This document shows, piece by piece, positions 15,650 to 24,184 of a stretch of DNA of 64,000 nucleotides. This DNA is from Enterococcus innesii (GTDB lineage Bacteria; Bacillota; Bacilli; Lactobacillales; Enterococcaceae): NCBI GenBank assembly GCA_018982785.1, contig JAHHEN010000002.1, positions 439,001 to 503,000 on the forward strand, given 5' to 3'. The notes beneath the pieces are model-generated. The model had not been told where the DNA came from, did no database searches, and saw nothing but the letters and a program-made list of their open reading frames with translations. Each line of letters begins with the position of its first letter. The stretch's first letter is position 1. The translations under genes were made by a program, and so were the position numbers.

Positions 15650-17530
15650 ATGGAAAAATTAAGCCTATTGTTGTTAAGAACACTTTCGGAGCATGACGGT
15701 TTTATGACGAGTAAAGCGGCTGCTGCCGAGTTGGGTGTTAGCAGGAAAACCGTTCGCCGTTATGCAGAAGAAATCAATCAGCATCAAGAACGATACGGTT
15801 GTATGATTCAAGCGAAAAAAGGGAGTGGGTTGTATTTACAAATAACGAACGAAGAAGCTTTTCAGCGAAGGAAAGAACAAGCGTCCCACAATGACGACTT
15901 TGTTTCTAGAATTATTGAATTCTTTATTCAAGAAGAAACGTATATTAAGTCCGAAATGCTTTGCGAACGCTTATTCATTTCTCAAAGCAAGCTATCGCAA
16001 GAATTGAAAAAGCTGCGACGGATACTAAGCCATTACCAGCTCTCCATTCAAACGAAGCCGTATTACGGAATGAAACTTAGCGGCAGCGAATTTGACTTGA
16101 GACGATTTATGGCTAGTAATTATTTGCAAAGAACCCATATCAAGCAGTTAGAAGAGGGCACAATCAGCGAAGATACACCGTCGCTTCTCCACCAGCAGAT
16201 AAAAGCGATCGTTTCGTCGGAGTTTTCGCAAAAAGCCTACCCCATGTCGGAGGCTATTTTGAACAATCTGGTGAATCATTTAGCGATCGCTGTCTTACGC
16301 ATGCAAAGCGGCCGCTACTTAGATCGAAACCTACCGATCAGCGGCAGGACCAATGATGAACAGACATTACTAGGAGAGCGAATCATCGCCAGAATTGAAA
16401 AAGAGTGTACTGTACATTTTACCGAATACGAGCGAAATTATGTTTTAGGGCAAATCGTTGGCAAACGAGTAGTCCCTAGAAATGAAAAGATGACTGTTTC
16501 AGATGAAGCAGCAGAATTGGTCAGCAAAATTTTAAAAGCGATCAAGGAAAGCCGCCAAATCGATTTCAGCAAAGACTTGGATCTGCAAACGATGTTGATG
16601 TTGCACTTTGCTCCGCTGATCGATCGGATCGAATTGGGGATCGAGCTGAAAAATCCTTTGTTGAATGAGGTGAAGGTACACTGTAATGTCGCTTATGATT
16701 TAGCCATCATTGCCGGTCAAGTCATTGCAAAGCAATTTGAAAAGACCATCAGTGATCATGAACTCAGCTATTTGGCGATGCACTTTGATGTGGCTTTAAA
16801 TAAGAAAGATTCGCAAACACAGCGGAAATATATTTTAGTGGTCAATGACCTCGGCCGAGCGGCCAATACCTTCCTTAAAGAGAAATTTGAGTTTTATTTT
16901 CGCAATTATATCAAGAAAGTCACGGTATGCAATCAATATGAATTTTTGCAAATGATCGAAGAGCAGGAGTTCGATTTTATCTTTTCTTCGATTCCACTTC
17001 CTTACGAAGGAACGATTCCTGTTATGAATGTTGATTATTTTATGCAACCGGATATGATCAAAAAGATCGAAGCCGCATTGGCCGCTGTCTTCACAGAAGA
17101 AGTGCTTTTGAACTACTTTAAGGAATCGTTATTCATCTGTGAACAAGAATTTGAAACAAAAGAAGCGGTGTTGCATTTTTTATGCCAACAAATCAAAGAA
17201 CAGTATTCAATGCCTGAGAATTTTGAAACCTTAGTTTTTGAACGAGAAGCCTTTTTTGGAACCGATTTCTTGCCGTCAGTCGCTTTCCCTCATCCCAATG
17301 CACTGATTGGTTCAGAAACGGTGATTGCCGTTGCAAACTTGAAAAAGCCAGTGTTCTGGTACAAACAGACGGTTCGTCTCGTTTTCTTATTAGTGATTGC
17401 GGAACAAGATCATTTAAAAGTGAAACCGCTGAATGATCATTTGATCAAACAATGTTCTTCGTTGGATAAAGTAAACAAACTAGCTGCGACAACGGACTTT
17501 ATGACGTTCATTAATTATTTAAAGGAGTAG
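15650..17530 (+). CDS. PRD-domain PTS-controlled transcriptional regulator (BglG/LicR/MtlR type)
   Basis: 626 residues. In order: an N-terminal winged helix-turn-helix (residues 1-70, with 'AAAELGVSRKTVRRYAEEIN'), a second Mga-like helix-turn-helix near 90-160, PRD1 about 180-280 with 'NLVNHLAIAVLRM', PRD2 about 290-390 with 'LMLHFAPLIDRI' and 'LSYLAMHFDVAL', an EIIB-Gat-like segment about 400-490, and a C-terminal EIIA(Fru/Mtl)-like domain with 'SVAFPHPNAL' whose His is the likely phosphorylation site. Such regulators are activated by HPr phosphorylation and inhibited by the cognate permease. It leads the operon and should activate it. AGGGAGAGAGAG is the ribosome site. Confidence 0.9.
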   Translation: MEKLSLLLLRTLSEHDGFMTSKAAAAELGVSRKTVRRYAEEINQHQERYGCMIQAKKGSGLYLQITNEEAFQRRKEQASHNDDFVSRIIEFFIQEETYIKSEMLCERLFISQSKLSQELKKLRRILSHYQLSIQTKPYYGMKLSGSEFDLRRFMASNYLQRTHIKQLEEGTISEDTPSLLHQQIKAIVSSEFSQKAYPMSEAILNNLVNHLAIAVLRMQSGRYLDRNLPISGRTNDEQTLLGERIIARIEKECTVHFTEYERNYVLGQIVGKRVVPRNEKMTVSDEAAELVSKILKAIKESRQIDFSKDLDLQTMLMLHFAPLIDRIELGIELKNPLLNEVKVHCNVAYDLAIIAGQVIAKQFEKTISDHELSYLAMHFDVALNKKDSQTQRKYILVVNDLGRAANTFLKEKFEFYFRNYIKKVTVCNQYEFLQMIEEQEFDFIFSSIPLPYEGTIPVMNVDYFMQPDMIKKIEAALAAVFTEEVLLNYFKESLFICEQEFETKEAVLHFLCQQIKEQYSMPENFETLVFEREAFFGTDFLPSVAFPHPNALIGSETVIAVANLKKPVFWYKQTVRLVFLLVIAEQDHLKVKPLNDHLIKQCSSLDKVNKLAATTDFMTFINYLKE

Positions 17531-17533
17531 TAT

Positions 17534-18319
17534 ATGACAAATGAAAAAGTAACCTTAGAGGGTGCGTATAATTTTCGCGATATTGGCGGCTATCGGACCA
17601 AAGAGGGCAAATACGTAGTGACTGGAAAACTATACCGCTCAGACGAATTGAGCAAATTGACAGAAGCCGATCAGAAAAAATTAGCAGCTCTGGGAATTGA
17701 GAAAATTATTGACTACCGCAATGCCCAAGAAAGAGCAGACAATGAAGACAAACCCATTGGGAATGCTCAGATCCTTTATTTGACGCCAATTGCTGATATT
17801 GCTGCTTTAGCTTCTTCAGAAGAAGGGGAGCCAATGACGCTTTCTGAAGAAAAAATCACCGCCGAAGTTGCAAAAGAATTGATGATTCGGCAAAATTATG
17901 AATTTGTTGAAAACAGTCAATGCAAGACCGTTTTTAAAGAAGTATTGGACATTCATTTGGAAGCTGAAGGTGCAGTGGTTCAGCACTGCCGTGGTGGCAA
18001 AGACCGCACCGGGTATGGGGTTGCCCTGATTCAGTTACTGTTGGGTGTCAGTTATGAAGAGGTCATGGAAGATTACCTGCTGACCAACGAGTACAAAAGG
18101 GAGAAAAATACCAAGAGTCTCAAGCTGATACAAGAAGAAACGAACAACCCCGTTTTTGTGGCAGCAATGCGATACTTCAAAGAAGCTGATCGGTGTTTTT
18201 TACAAACCGCTTTGGATTTGATTGAGGCTCATGGGGGGATTGAAACGTATGTAAAAGAAGAACTGGGTTTTTCACAGCAGAAAATCCAGCTGCTTAAAGA
18301 TAAATACTTGCGGGATTAA
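17534..18319 (+). CDS. Tyrosine-protein phosphatase family protein (Y_phosphatase3)
   Basis: 261 residues with the P-loop signature 'VVQHCRGGKDRTGYG', i.e. the CX5R active site with Cys and Arg seven residues later, near residue 155, and the N-terminal 'NFRDIGGYRT...GKLYRSDEL' block seen in the LipA/YPTP class. A conserved Asp in 'KIIDYRNAQERADNEDKPI' is also typical. It may act on phosphotyrosine, phosphoinositide or a phosphosugar. It lies 3 bases after the regulator and just before the EIIC gene, so it is co-transcribed with a PTS permease, which is unusual and suggests a phosphatase role for the imported sugar phosphate or for regulation. Confidence 0.85.
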   Translation: MTNEKVTLEGAYNFRDIGGYRTKEGKYVVTGKLYRSDELSKLTEADQKKLAALGIEKIIDYRNAQERADNEDKPIGNAQILYLTPIADIAALASSEEGEPMTLSEEKITAEVAKELMIRQNYEFVENSQCKTVFKEVLDIHLEAEGAVVQHCRGGKDRTGYGVALIQLLLGVSYEEVMEDYLLTNEYKREKNTKSLKLIQEETNNPVFVAAMRYFKEADRCFLQTALDLIEAHGGIETYVKEELGFSQQKIQLLKDKYLRD

Positions 18320-18334
18320 GTGAAGGAGGACCTT

Positions 18335-19558
18335 ATGAATACACTGAAAGATAAAATACTAGCTGCAGCCGTTCAAGTACAAAACAATATTTATATGAAA
18401 GCCATTGCCAATGCAATGATGGGCTTAATGCCCGTCATGATGATCAGTTCCATTGCTTCCTTGATCAATGCGATCGACATTGGGGCAACGCAACAGATAA
18501 TGGAACAAATTGGTTTGAAAGCATTATTAACCCAAGTCAACGCGATGACGATCGATGTCGTTTCCGTTTATGTCGCCTTTCTAGTTGGCTATAAATTAGC
18601 CGAGCATTTAAATGCGGATCAACTAAATGCCGGTATCATGAGTTTGGTATCATTTTTGATCTTGAGTCCGATTTCGACTTTAGAAGAAACCCGTACGATG
18701 GAGTTGTCGACCCTTGGCTCCGGTGGGATGTTTGTCGCCATGTTTGGCGGATTGTTGGGTGCCAGAATTTACATTTTATGTGTACAGAAGAATTTGATGA
18801 TCAAAATGCCGGATTCGGTACCGCCGATCGTCAACAAATCCTTTGCAGCGATCGTGCCAGCAATTATTGTTTCAGCCATTATGGGCATCATTTATGTGGG
18901 CATGGCGGCAACGCCTTACGGCACGCTGACAGATATGATCTATACTTGGGTACAAGCTCCATTGACCTTGCTAGGAGCGAATATTTTTGCTTGTATGATC
19001 ATTGTGGCGTTTATCGAATTTCTTTGGTTCTTTGGCATTCACGGAGTGTTGGCTGTTTATCCGATCTTGATGTTGGTCTTTTACCAACCAGGGCTTGATA
19101 ATCTGGCGGCGTACAGTGCCGGCCAAGCATTACCACATTTGTTTACGATTGGGTTTATTTTGAACAATCGCGGGGCTCGTTCATTTGCAGTCGCTTTATT
19201 GGCTATTTTTGGTTGCAAATCAGAGCAGCTAAAAGCTGTTGGTAAAATTGGTTTAATCCCTTCCATGTTTGGTATTTCTGAGCCAATCAAATTTGGGATT
19301 CCTCAGGTAATGAATATCAGAATGCTGCTTCCCTTGATGGTAACACCGGCTGTTTCCGTGTTGTCAGCATATCTCTTAACAATTGTCGGCTTTTTGCCTT
19401 ATCACAATGGAGTCAATATCCCAACTGGATTTCCGATTATTTTCGGTGGCTTCTTAGTGAATGGCTGGCAAGGGATCATTGCACAATTGATTCAATTTGT
19501 CTTATGTGTCATCATCTACATCCCTTTTATGCGTCTGCAAGACAAAGCAGCACGCTGA
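18335..19558 (+). CDS. PTS lactose/cellobiose family IIC component
   Basis: 407-residue membrane subunit with about 10 hydrophobic segments. Family features include 'MKAIANAMMGLMPVMMISSIASLI' at the N-terminus, 'FGIHGVLAVYPILM', and 'GISEPIKFGIPQVMNIRMLLPLMVTPAVS' and 'GFPIIFGGFLVNGWQGI' in the C-terminal half; the second Glu-Pro motif is the sugar-binding region. The ATG at 18335 has AAGGAGG five bases upstream; the GTG at 18320 lacks a site. Sugar unknown: neither a phospho-glycosidase nor a kinase lies in the operon. Confidence 0.88.
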   Translation: MNTLKDKILAAAVQVQNNIYMKAIANAMMGLMPVMMISSIASLINAIDIGATQQIMEQIGLKALLTQVNAMTIDVVSVYVAFLVGYKLAEHLNADQLNAGIMSLVSFLILSPISTLEETRTMELSTLGSGGMFVAMFGGLLGARIYILCVQKNLMIKMPDSVPPIVNKSFAAIVPAIIVSAIMGIIYVGMAATPYGTLTDMIYTWVQAPLTLLGANIFACMIIVAFIEFLWFFGIHGVLAVYPILMLVFYQPGLDNLAAYSAGQALPHLFTIGFILNNRGARSFAVALLAIFGCKSEQLKAVGKIGLIPSMFGISEPIKFGIPQVMNIRMLLPLMVTPAVSVLSAYLLTIVGFLPYHNGVNIPTGFPIIFGGFLVNGWQGIIAQLIQFVLCVIIYIPFMRLQDKAAR

Positions 19559-19626
19559 AGAAGAAAAGAATCTGCAAACCCAAGCGGCAGTCGTTGAGTA
19601 ACAAATAACGAGAAAATGGAGGAACA

Positions 19627-19929
19627 ATGATGAAAAAAATAGTATTAGTTTGCGCTGGCGGCATGTCTACTGGCGTCTTAGTAAATAATATGAAAAAAGC
19701 AGCGCAAGAAAAAGGAGAAACGGTGGCGATCGATGCGTTCTCCATTGAATCGGTTACGACTGCAGCCAAAGATGCTGATTGCGTACTGTTAGGACCGCAA
19801 GTTTCATACCGATTAAATGAAGTCCAAGGTTTAGTTGCTTGTCCAGCAGCCAGTATCGACATGCGCACCTATGGCATGATGGATGGAAAAAAAGCATTGG
19901 AACAAGCACTTGAACTAATAGGAGAGTAG
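19627..19929 (+). CDS. PTS lactose/cellobiose family IIB component
   Basis: 100-residue cytoplasmic phosphocarrier. The N-terminal strand ends in the phosphorylated Cys of 'VLVCAGGMSTGVLVNNM', the CxxGMST loop of cellobiose-type IIB. It follows the IIC gene after 68 bases and has GGAGG in front. 'YGMMDGKKALEQALELI' is the normal C-terminal helix. Confidence 0.9.
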   Translation: MMKKIVLVCAGGMSTGVLVNNMKKAAQEKGETVAIDAFSIESVTTAAKDADCVLLGPQVSYRLNEVQGLVACPAASIDMRTYGMMDGKKALEQALELIGE

Positions 19930-19930
19930 A

Positions 19931-20272
19931 ATGGAAGAAAAAGAACAAATTTGTTTTCAGATTATCTCGCAAGCGGGTATGGCAAGAAGTTGCTTTTTTG
20001 AAAGTATTCAAAAAGGAAGAGAAGCCCAGAATCTGGCTGCACTGCAAGCAATCGAAAAAGGAAAAGAACACTATCATGAAGCCCATTTGGCACATCGGAA
20101 GTTAGTTCAACAAGAAGCACAAGGGGACAAAGTTTGGATGTCCTTACTATTAAGTCATGCGGAAGATCTTTTGATGAGCGCAGACATCATGAGTGAGCTT
20201 GCAAAAGAGTTTCAAGGGTTGTATGAAGAAATTCAGGCAATTAAGCAAACGATTCAGTCTACTGGCTCCTAA
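19931..20272 (+). CDS. PTS lactose/cellobiose family IIA component
   Basis: 113-residue helical protein with the active-site His in 'LLLSHAEDLLMSADIMSELAKEF', the H-A-x-D/E-x-L-M motif of LacF/CelC, and 'CFQIISQAGMARSCFFESI' as first helix. It starts one base after the IIB stop codon, so it is translationally coupled. It completes the permease. Confidence 0.9.
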   Translation: MEEKEQICFQIISQAGMARSCFFESIQKGREAQNLAALQAIEKGKEHYHEAHLAHRKLVQQEAQGDKVWMSLLLSHAEDLLMSADIMSELAKEFQGLYEEIQAIKQTIQSTGS

Positions 20273-20286
20273 CCGAAAATCGCAAT

Positions 20287-20338
20287 AAGAAAAAGAAACG
20301 AAGTGTCAGTCTTTTGACAACACACTTGGTTTCTTTTT
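20287..20338 (+). terminator. Terminator of the PTS operon
   Basis: AAAAAGAAACGAAGTGT and ACACTTGGTTTCTTTTT form a long stem with a mismatch; the 3' arm ends in five T. Confidence 0.7.
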
Positions 20339-20358
20339 GCTTAAATTTGACACGCAAG

Positions 20359-20386
20359 TTGACAGGATTGCTTGAAAGTGTAGGAT
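20359..20386 (+). promoter_or_regulatory. Promoter of the 12-TM protein gene
   Basis: TTGACA (20359-20364), 16-base spacer, TAGGAT (20381-20386). A second TTGACA lies 12 bases upstream at 20347. Confidence 0.6.
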
Positions 20387-20428
20387 AGAAGAAAGATGGA
20401 ACTTTAAATCAAGGCAAGGAGTCGGACG

Positions 20429-21763
20429 ATGAAAGCTTTAAAATCCCATACCGCACTTTTGATCATCAGCAATACGATCACGATCATCCCGTATCTTTAT
20501 TTCTTATCTTTGAGCAAAGAGCAGTCGCTAAATGCAGCATTAGCCTTTGCGCTCTTTTATACCTTTCGCATGACAGGGGTATTTTTCTTACAGACGCTTA
20601 CGGCGCTTTTCGCACCATCGCTCTTAGCAGCCAGTGTCTTGATCGGCGGCGCCGGCGCATTGGTAGGTATCTTGAGCACTTGGTGGAGCGCTGCACTCTT
20701 GCCAGCTGCTGGTTTGTTGGGGATCAGTGCTTCTTGGTTGCCGCCAGCTGACCTGATGGTACGCCAAAAAGCCAAGCTCACTGAACAGCCGCTGAAAAAT
20801 GATTGGAAGGAGGCGCTGTTCTTTCTTTTCGTTTTATTGTTTGCCTTACGGTTGCCTGATGACCTTCAAGGCATTGGTCTATTTGGCAGTTATCTTGCAC
20901 TCTTTGTGCTTGCGGCTAAGAGTAGTCAAACCTTCAAAAACCTACCGAAAAGACCGCTGATGCAGCGCAACCAGTTATTCAACAAGCAATTTTTGTTGTA
21001 TTTCTTTTTCTTTCTCTTACTGTTTGGCTTGCGAGCAGCCAGGCTGATCAAGTCGAATGCCCTCTTTGAGTGGGCGATCACTGGTTTCTTGTTTCTCTTT
21101 GCTTTGCTGCTGATCACTTTAACGAAACGCAGTAAGTCGTGGAGACAGCCGCTTCACTTGAACATCCTCACCTTTATTCGGGGAGTGATCGGTAACTTTC
21201 TTTTTCTTTTCGGCTCGGTCTATGTTACCGGTCGATTTGGGGCACAAGCGCTCAGTACTCACGTTTACTTGCCCTATGCACTGGGCCTTTTTGGCGCAAT
21301 GTTTCTCGGAGGAAAACTCGCACGCTTGCTAGAAAAACAGTTAGTACCGGCTTATTTGCTTGGATTGATGGTTGGTGTTCTTCTATTTAGCAGCGATCTT
21401 TTGATCCCAATAAGTTTATTTGTCATTAGTTTCTTTAATGCGGGATTGAATCAATGGCTCACGAAACAGTATTTGGCGGCAAAACCGGAAGCAATTGAAC
21501 AGCAGAGCTTAGCCAAGTATGCCACACAAAGCAAAGGAAGTCTGGTACATCAATTTCTTTTGATGACACTCCTATTTGTCATTCTTCGTTTTGAACATCA
21601 GCCGCTGGCTTTCTTGTTTCAGCTATCAGGAACGACGGCAACGAATCAAACCTCAAGGATCCAAAGCTTTTTAGAGCCAGCAAAATGGGGCTCGATTGCA
21701 GGATTATTGTGTTTACTAGTAGGCGGACTGGTGGTTTTTCGTAGGAATCGTAAAGAAAAATGA
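20429..21763 (+). CDS. Polytopic membrane protein, MFS-like, function unknown
   Basis: 444 residues with about 12 hydrophobic segments. 'LGVVS'-type MFS signatures are weak; the arrangement of two groups of six helices around a loop near residues 110-130 ('LMVRQKAKLTEQPLKNDWKEA') suggests a distant MFS transporter. The protein is rich in Leu and Phe and ends with a positively charged tail. It has its own promoter, stands alone between a terminator and a toxin-antitoxin pair, and has an AAGGAG ribosome site. I cannot name a substrate. Confidence 0.7.
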   Translation: MKALKSHTALLIISNTITIIPYLYFLSLSKEQSLNAALAFALFYTFRMTGVFFLQTLTALFAPSLLAASVLIGGAGALVGILSTWWSAALLPAAGLLGISASWLPPADLMVRQKAKLTEQPLKNDWKEALFFLFVLLFALRLPDDLQGIGLFGSYLALFVLAAKSSQTFKNLPKRPLMQRNQLFNKQFLLYFFFFLLLFGLRAARLIKSNALFEWAITGFLFLFALLLITLTKRSKSWRQPLHLNILTFIRGVIGNFLFLFGSVYVTGRFGAQALSTHVYLPYALGLFGAMFLGGKLARLLEKQLVPAYLLGLMVGVLLFSSDLLIPISLFVISFFNAGLNQWLTKQYLAAKPEAIEQQSLAKYATQSKGSLVHQFLLMTLLFVILRFEHQPLAFLFQLSGTTATNQTSRIQSFLEPAKWGSIAGLLCLLVGGLVVFRRNRKEK

Positions 21764-21892
21764 TGGAGAAATGATTTGGAGTTGATTCGGTTTCATCGAC
21801 AAAGAGAATGTTAAGTAGTTTTGTATCAACTAGAAAAAAAGATGAAACCAATTATAGGGAATAAAGTCTAAGAAAGAATAATGAACGGTAAC

Positions 21893-21928
21893 TTGAATCG
21901 ACAAATGATGGCATATATGCTATCATTT
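21893..21928 (+). promoter_or_regulatory. Promoter/operator of the toxin-antitoxin operon
   Basis: TTGAAT (21893-21898), 17 bases, TATGCT (21916-21921). The -10 lies inside a 26-base imperfect palindrome, AAATGATGGCATA (21903-21915) facing TATGCTATCATTT (21916-21928), the expected site for the antitoxin. The predicted transcript starts only about 5 bases before the toxin ATG. Confidence 0.6.
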
Positions 21929-21932
21929 ATAT

Positions 21933-22301
21933 ATGGACAAACCTAAGTTTGAGTTTTATGAGCGACCAAATGGACACAATGAATTTATTGAGTTTTTTGA
22001 ACAGTTACCTGAGAAAGACCAGAAAAAAATGTTAGCAGTCATTGCGAATGTGGAAGAACATGGAATACTGATCGCTCAAAAAATGAAATGGGTGAAAAAA
22101 CTGGGAGATAACCTATTTGAGCTGAGATCAGGAATTGGAGGAAACATTCAAAGAGCTTTATATTTTCATTGGCTAGGTTCTAAATTCATTATTACCCATG
22201 GTTTCACCAAGAAAACGCAGAAGACGCCAATTCAAGAAATAGCAAAAGCGATAGAGATCCGAAAAGAATTTGAGGAGGAGATCAAAGATGCCAACAGTTA
22301 A
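21933..22301 (+). CDS. RelE/HigB-type toxin (phage Gp49-like)
   Basis: 122 residues with the pattern of host-inhibition-of-growth toxins: an N-terminal helix pair, then beta strands 'NLFELRSGIGGNIQRALYFHWLGSKFIITHGFTKKTQKTP', ending in a helix 'IQEIAKAIEIRKEFEEE'. The Arg and Lys residues of 'ELR...R' and 'HGFTKKTQKTP' correspond to RNA-cleavage and ribosome contacts in HigB/RelE ribonucleases. The toxin comes first and the antitoxin second, the HigBA order, with a 14-base overlap. There is no ribosome binding site in front of the ATG, consistent with a nearly leaderless mRNA. Cleavage activity is inferred. Confidence 0.87.
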   Translation: MDKPKFEFYERPNGHNEFIEFFEQLPEKDQKKMLAVIANVEEHGILIAQKMKWVKKLGDNLFELRSGIGGNIQRALYFHWLGSKFIITHGFTKKTQKTPIQEIAKAIEIRKEFEEEIKDANS

Positions 22302-22563
22302 ATTCAATGATTTTTTAAAAGAAAAAATGAAAGACACTGAATTCAAAGCTGAATATGAAGCTGAAAAAGCGAAACTTGCTAGTGCTGTAGCATTGATGAA
22401 AGCGCGAGAAAGTGCAGGACTCACACAAAGAGAACTTGCAGAGCTCGCCGCTGTTCCTCAGTCAACCATTGCACGTATTGAGAGAGGGGATAATACAAGT
22501 TTCGAAACATTATCCAAACTTGCTTCCGCCCTCGGAAAAACCCTGACCGTTAGTCTAGTTTAG
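22288..22563 (+). CDS. HigA-type antitoxin, XRE-family DNA-binding protein
   Basis: 91 residues with a helix-turn-helix in 'KARESAGLTQRELAELAAVPQSTIARIERGDNTSFETLSKLASALGKTL'. The N-terminal part 'FNDFLKEKMKDTEFKAEYEAEK' is a toxin-contacting helix typical of the family. The ATG at 22288 has GAGGAG eight bases upstream and lies within the end of the toxin gene. It should neutralise the toxin and bind the palindrome at 21903-21928. Confidence 0.88.
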   Translation: MPTVKFNDFLKEKMKDTEFKAEYEAEKAKLASAVALMKARESAGLTQRELAELAAVPQSTIARIERGDNTSFETLSKLASALGKTLTVSLV

Positions 22564-22607
22564 GTAACGCCTTAGTTATAGATAAACCAAGCGAATATTC
22601 TCAAAAA

Positions 22608-22645
22608 GCAGACACTGTCTTATTTCTAGACGGTGTCTTTTTTTT
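22608..22645 (+). terminator. Terminator of the toxin-antitoxin operon
   Basis: AGACACTGTC (22610-22619) pairs with GACGGTGTCT (22629-22638, one G-U pair), then a run of eight T. Confidence 0.8.
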
Positions 22646-22655
22646 GAAATCGCAT

Positions 22656-22732
22656 AAAAACCGAACGTTCAGCGTTTTATCTTCCTTTATGATAGTGAAT
22701 TTTATTGCACTATTTTCGAATAGCGTTAAAAT
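22656..22732 (+). promoter_or_regulatory. PurBox and promoter of the guanine deaminase operon
   Basis: AAAAACCGAACGTT (22656-22669) fits the lactic acid bacterial PurBox AWWWCCGAACWWT except for one base. The promoter is TTGCAC (22705-22710), 16 bases, TAAAAT (22727-22732). With a start 7 bases after the -10 box, the central G of CCGAAC (22663) lies near -76, the position known for PurR-activated promoters in Lactococcus. Confidence 0.65.
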
Positions 22733-22815
22733 AAGAACATCGTGTTAGTGAAAAAGGAACATTAAATGAACAGCTTTTTCCTGACAATGTCTTAGAGAAC
22801 GGGGAAATCAACCAA

Positions 22816-24171
22816 ATGGCAACCATTCGCTATTTTAAAGGAGATGTTTTCCATACGCCAAGTGATGGAAAATTGGAGTATATAGAAGAAGCTTTGATTC
22901 AAGTCGATGACGCAGGGATCATCACAAAAGTCACTGCTAAAACAGATCAAGGGTATGAGTCAGAGCTGGCGAAAGCATCAGAGAATCTGCAGGCTTTATC
23001 TGCAGGCCAGTGTTTTTTACCAGGGTTTGTCGATCTGCATGTCCATGCACCACAATGGCCGCAAGCAGGGATCGCGTTAGATGAACCGTTAAATGTCTGG
23101 TTAGATGAATGCACGTTTCCGCTGGAGGCAAAATATGCCGATCCGGCATTTGCCAAAGCTGTCTATCAGGATTTGGTGGCACAGTTGTTGGCAAGAGGAA
23201 CGACAACGGTTCTTTATTTTGCAACGATCCATCTAGAAGCGAGCCTTCAATTGGCGAAGATTTGTGCCGCTCTTGGTCAACGGGGATTAGTCGGAAAAGT
23301 CGTTATGGACGATCCTCAAGCCAATCCTGCTTTTTATCGGGACGCATCAACAGAAGAGGCATTAGCGGATACAGAACGTTTTATTCAAGAAGTACAAGCA
23401 ATCGCAAAGACCGCACCTCAAGGCGTTTATCCTGTGGTTACTCCGCGATTTGTCCCCAGCTGTACCGATAAAGGCTTGGCAGGGTTAGGCGCATTGGCTG
23501 AAAAGTATGATGTCCATGTTCAGACCCACTGCAGTGAAGGGCAATGGGAACATGACTTTGTTCAAGAACGATTTGGCAAAACGGATACCGAAGTGCTGCA
23601 AGATTTCGGCTTGTTGCGAGAAAAAGCAGTGATGGCTCATGGCAATTTCATCAGCCCAGCTGACGGCGCCCGTTTTGTCGAAAGCGGCGCCGCAGTTGCG
23701 CACTGTCCCATCTCAAATGCCTACTTTGCCAATGGCGTGATCCCAATCAAGCGCTTGAAAGAACAAGGAGTCACGATTGGTTTAGGAACGGATATCTCCG
23801 GCGGTTTTTCACCGAGTTTGTATGACAACATCAAACAAGCTGTGATGTCTTCGAGAATGTTAGAAGATGGCGTGGATGTCACGCTTCCTCAAAACACACG
23901 AGGAGTAGCTGATTCTCGTATATCCGTGATCGATGCGTTCTCATTGGCGACAAAAGGCGGCGGTGAGGCACTGAAATTACCAGTAGGTGTCATCAAAGAA
24001 GGGTATGCGTTTGATGTGCAAGTGATCGATACGCGACAAAAAGAAAATCCTTTGCCTGACTTCGGTGTGTTCACCTCACCCGAAGCAAGATTACAAAAAA
24101 TCCTGTACTTAGCAACGATGCAAAATATTCGCCAAGTCTGGGTCCAAGGAAAAAAAGTACACGAAAAATGA
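22816..24171 (+). CDS. guaD: Guanine deaminase
   Basis: Converts guanine to xanthine and ammonia in purine salvage. The 451 residues have the amidohydrolase fold with 'FLPGFVDLHVHAPQWPQAG' (zinc HxH, near residue 75), 'LDECTFPLEAKYAD', 'VTPRFVPSCTDKGLAGLG', 'VQTHCSEGQWEHDFVQERFG', 'MAHGNFISPADG' and 'GLGTDISGGFSPSLYDNIKQA' where the Asp is the catalytic metal ligand. These are the guanine deaminase versions of the motifs. It is co-transcribed with a purine permease and preceded by a PurBox. Confidence 0.92.
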   Translation: MATIRYFKGDVFHTPSDGKLEYIEEALIQVDDAGIITKVTAKTDQGYESELAKASENLQALSAGQCFLPGFVDLHVHAPQWPQAGIALDEPLNVWLDECTFPLEAKYADPAFAKAVYQDLVAQLLARGTTTVLYFATIHLEASLQLAKICAALGQRGLVGKVVMDDPQANPAFYRDASTEEALADTERFIQEVQAIAKTAPQGVYPVVTPRFVPSCTDKGLAGLGALAEKYDVHVQTHCSEGQWEHDFVQERFGKTDTEVLQDFGLLREKAVMAHGNFISPADGARFVESGAAVAHCPISNAYFANGVIPIKRLKEQGVTIGLGTDISGGFSPSLYDNIKQAVMSSRMLEDGVDVTLPQNTRGVADSRISVIDAFSLATKGGGEALKLPVGVIKEGYAFDVQVIDTRQKENPLPDFGVFTSPEARLQKILYLATMQNIRQVWVQGKKVHEK

Positions 24172-24184
24172 GGAGAATGAGACA

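Noticed and set aside
23109-23471. 120-codon plus-strand open frame inside guaD
   Set aside because: It is in another frame of the well-conserved guanine deaminase gene, has a protein rich in Ser, Gly and Arg, and no ribosome site.
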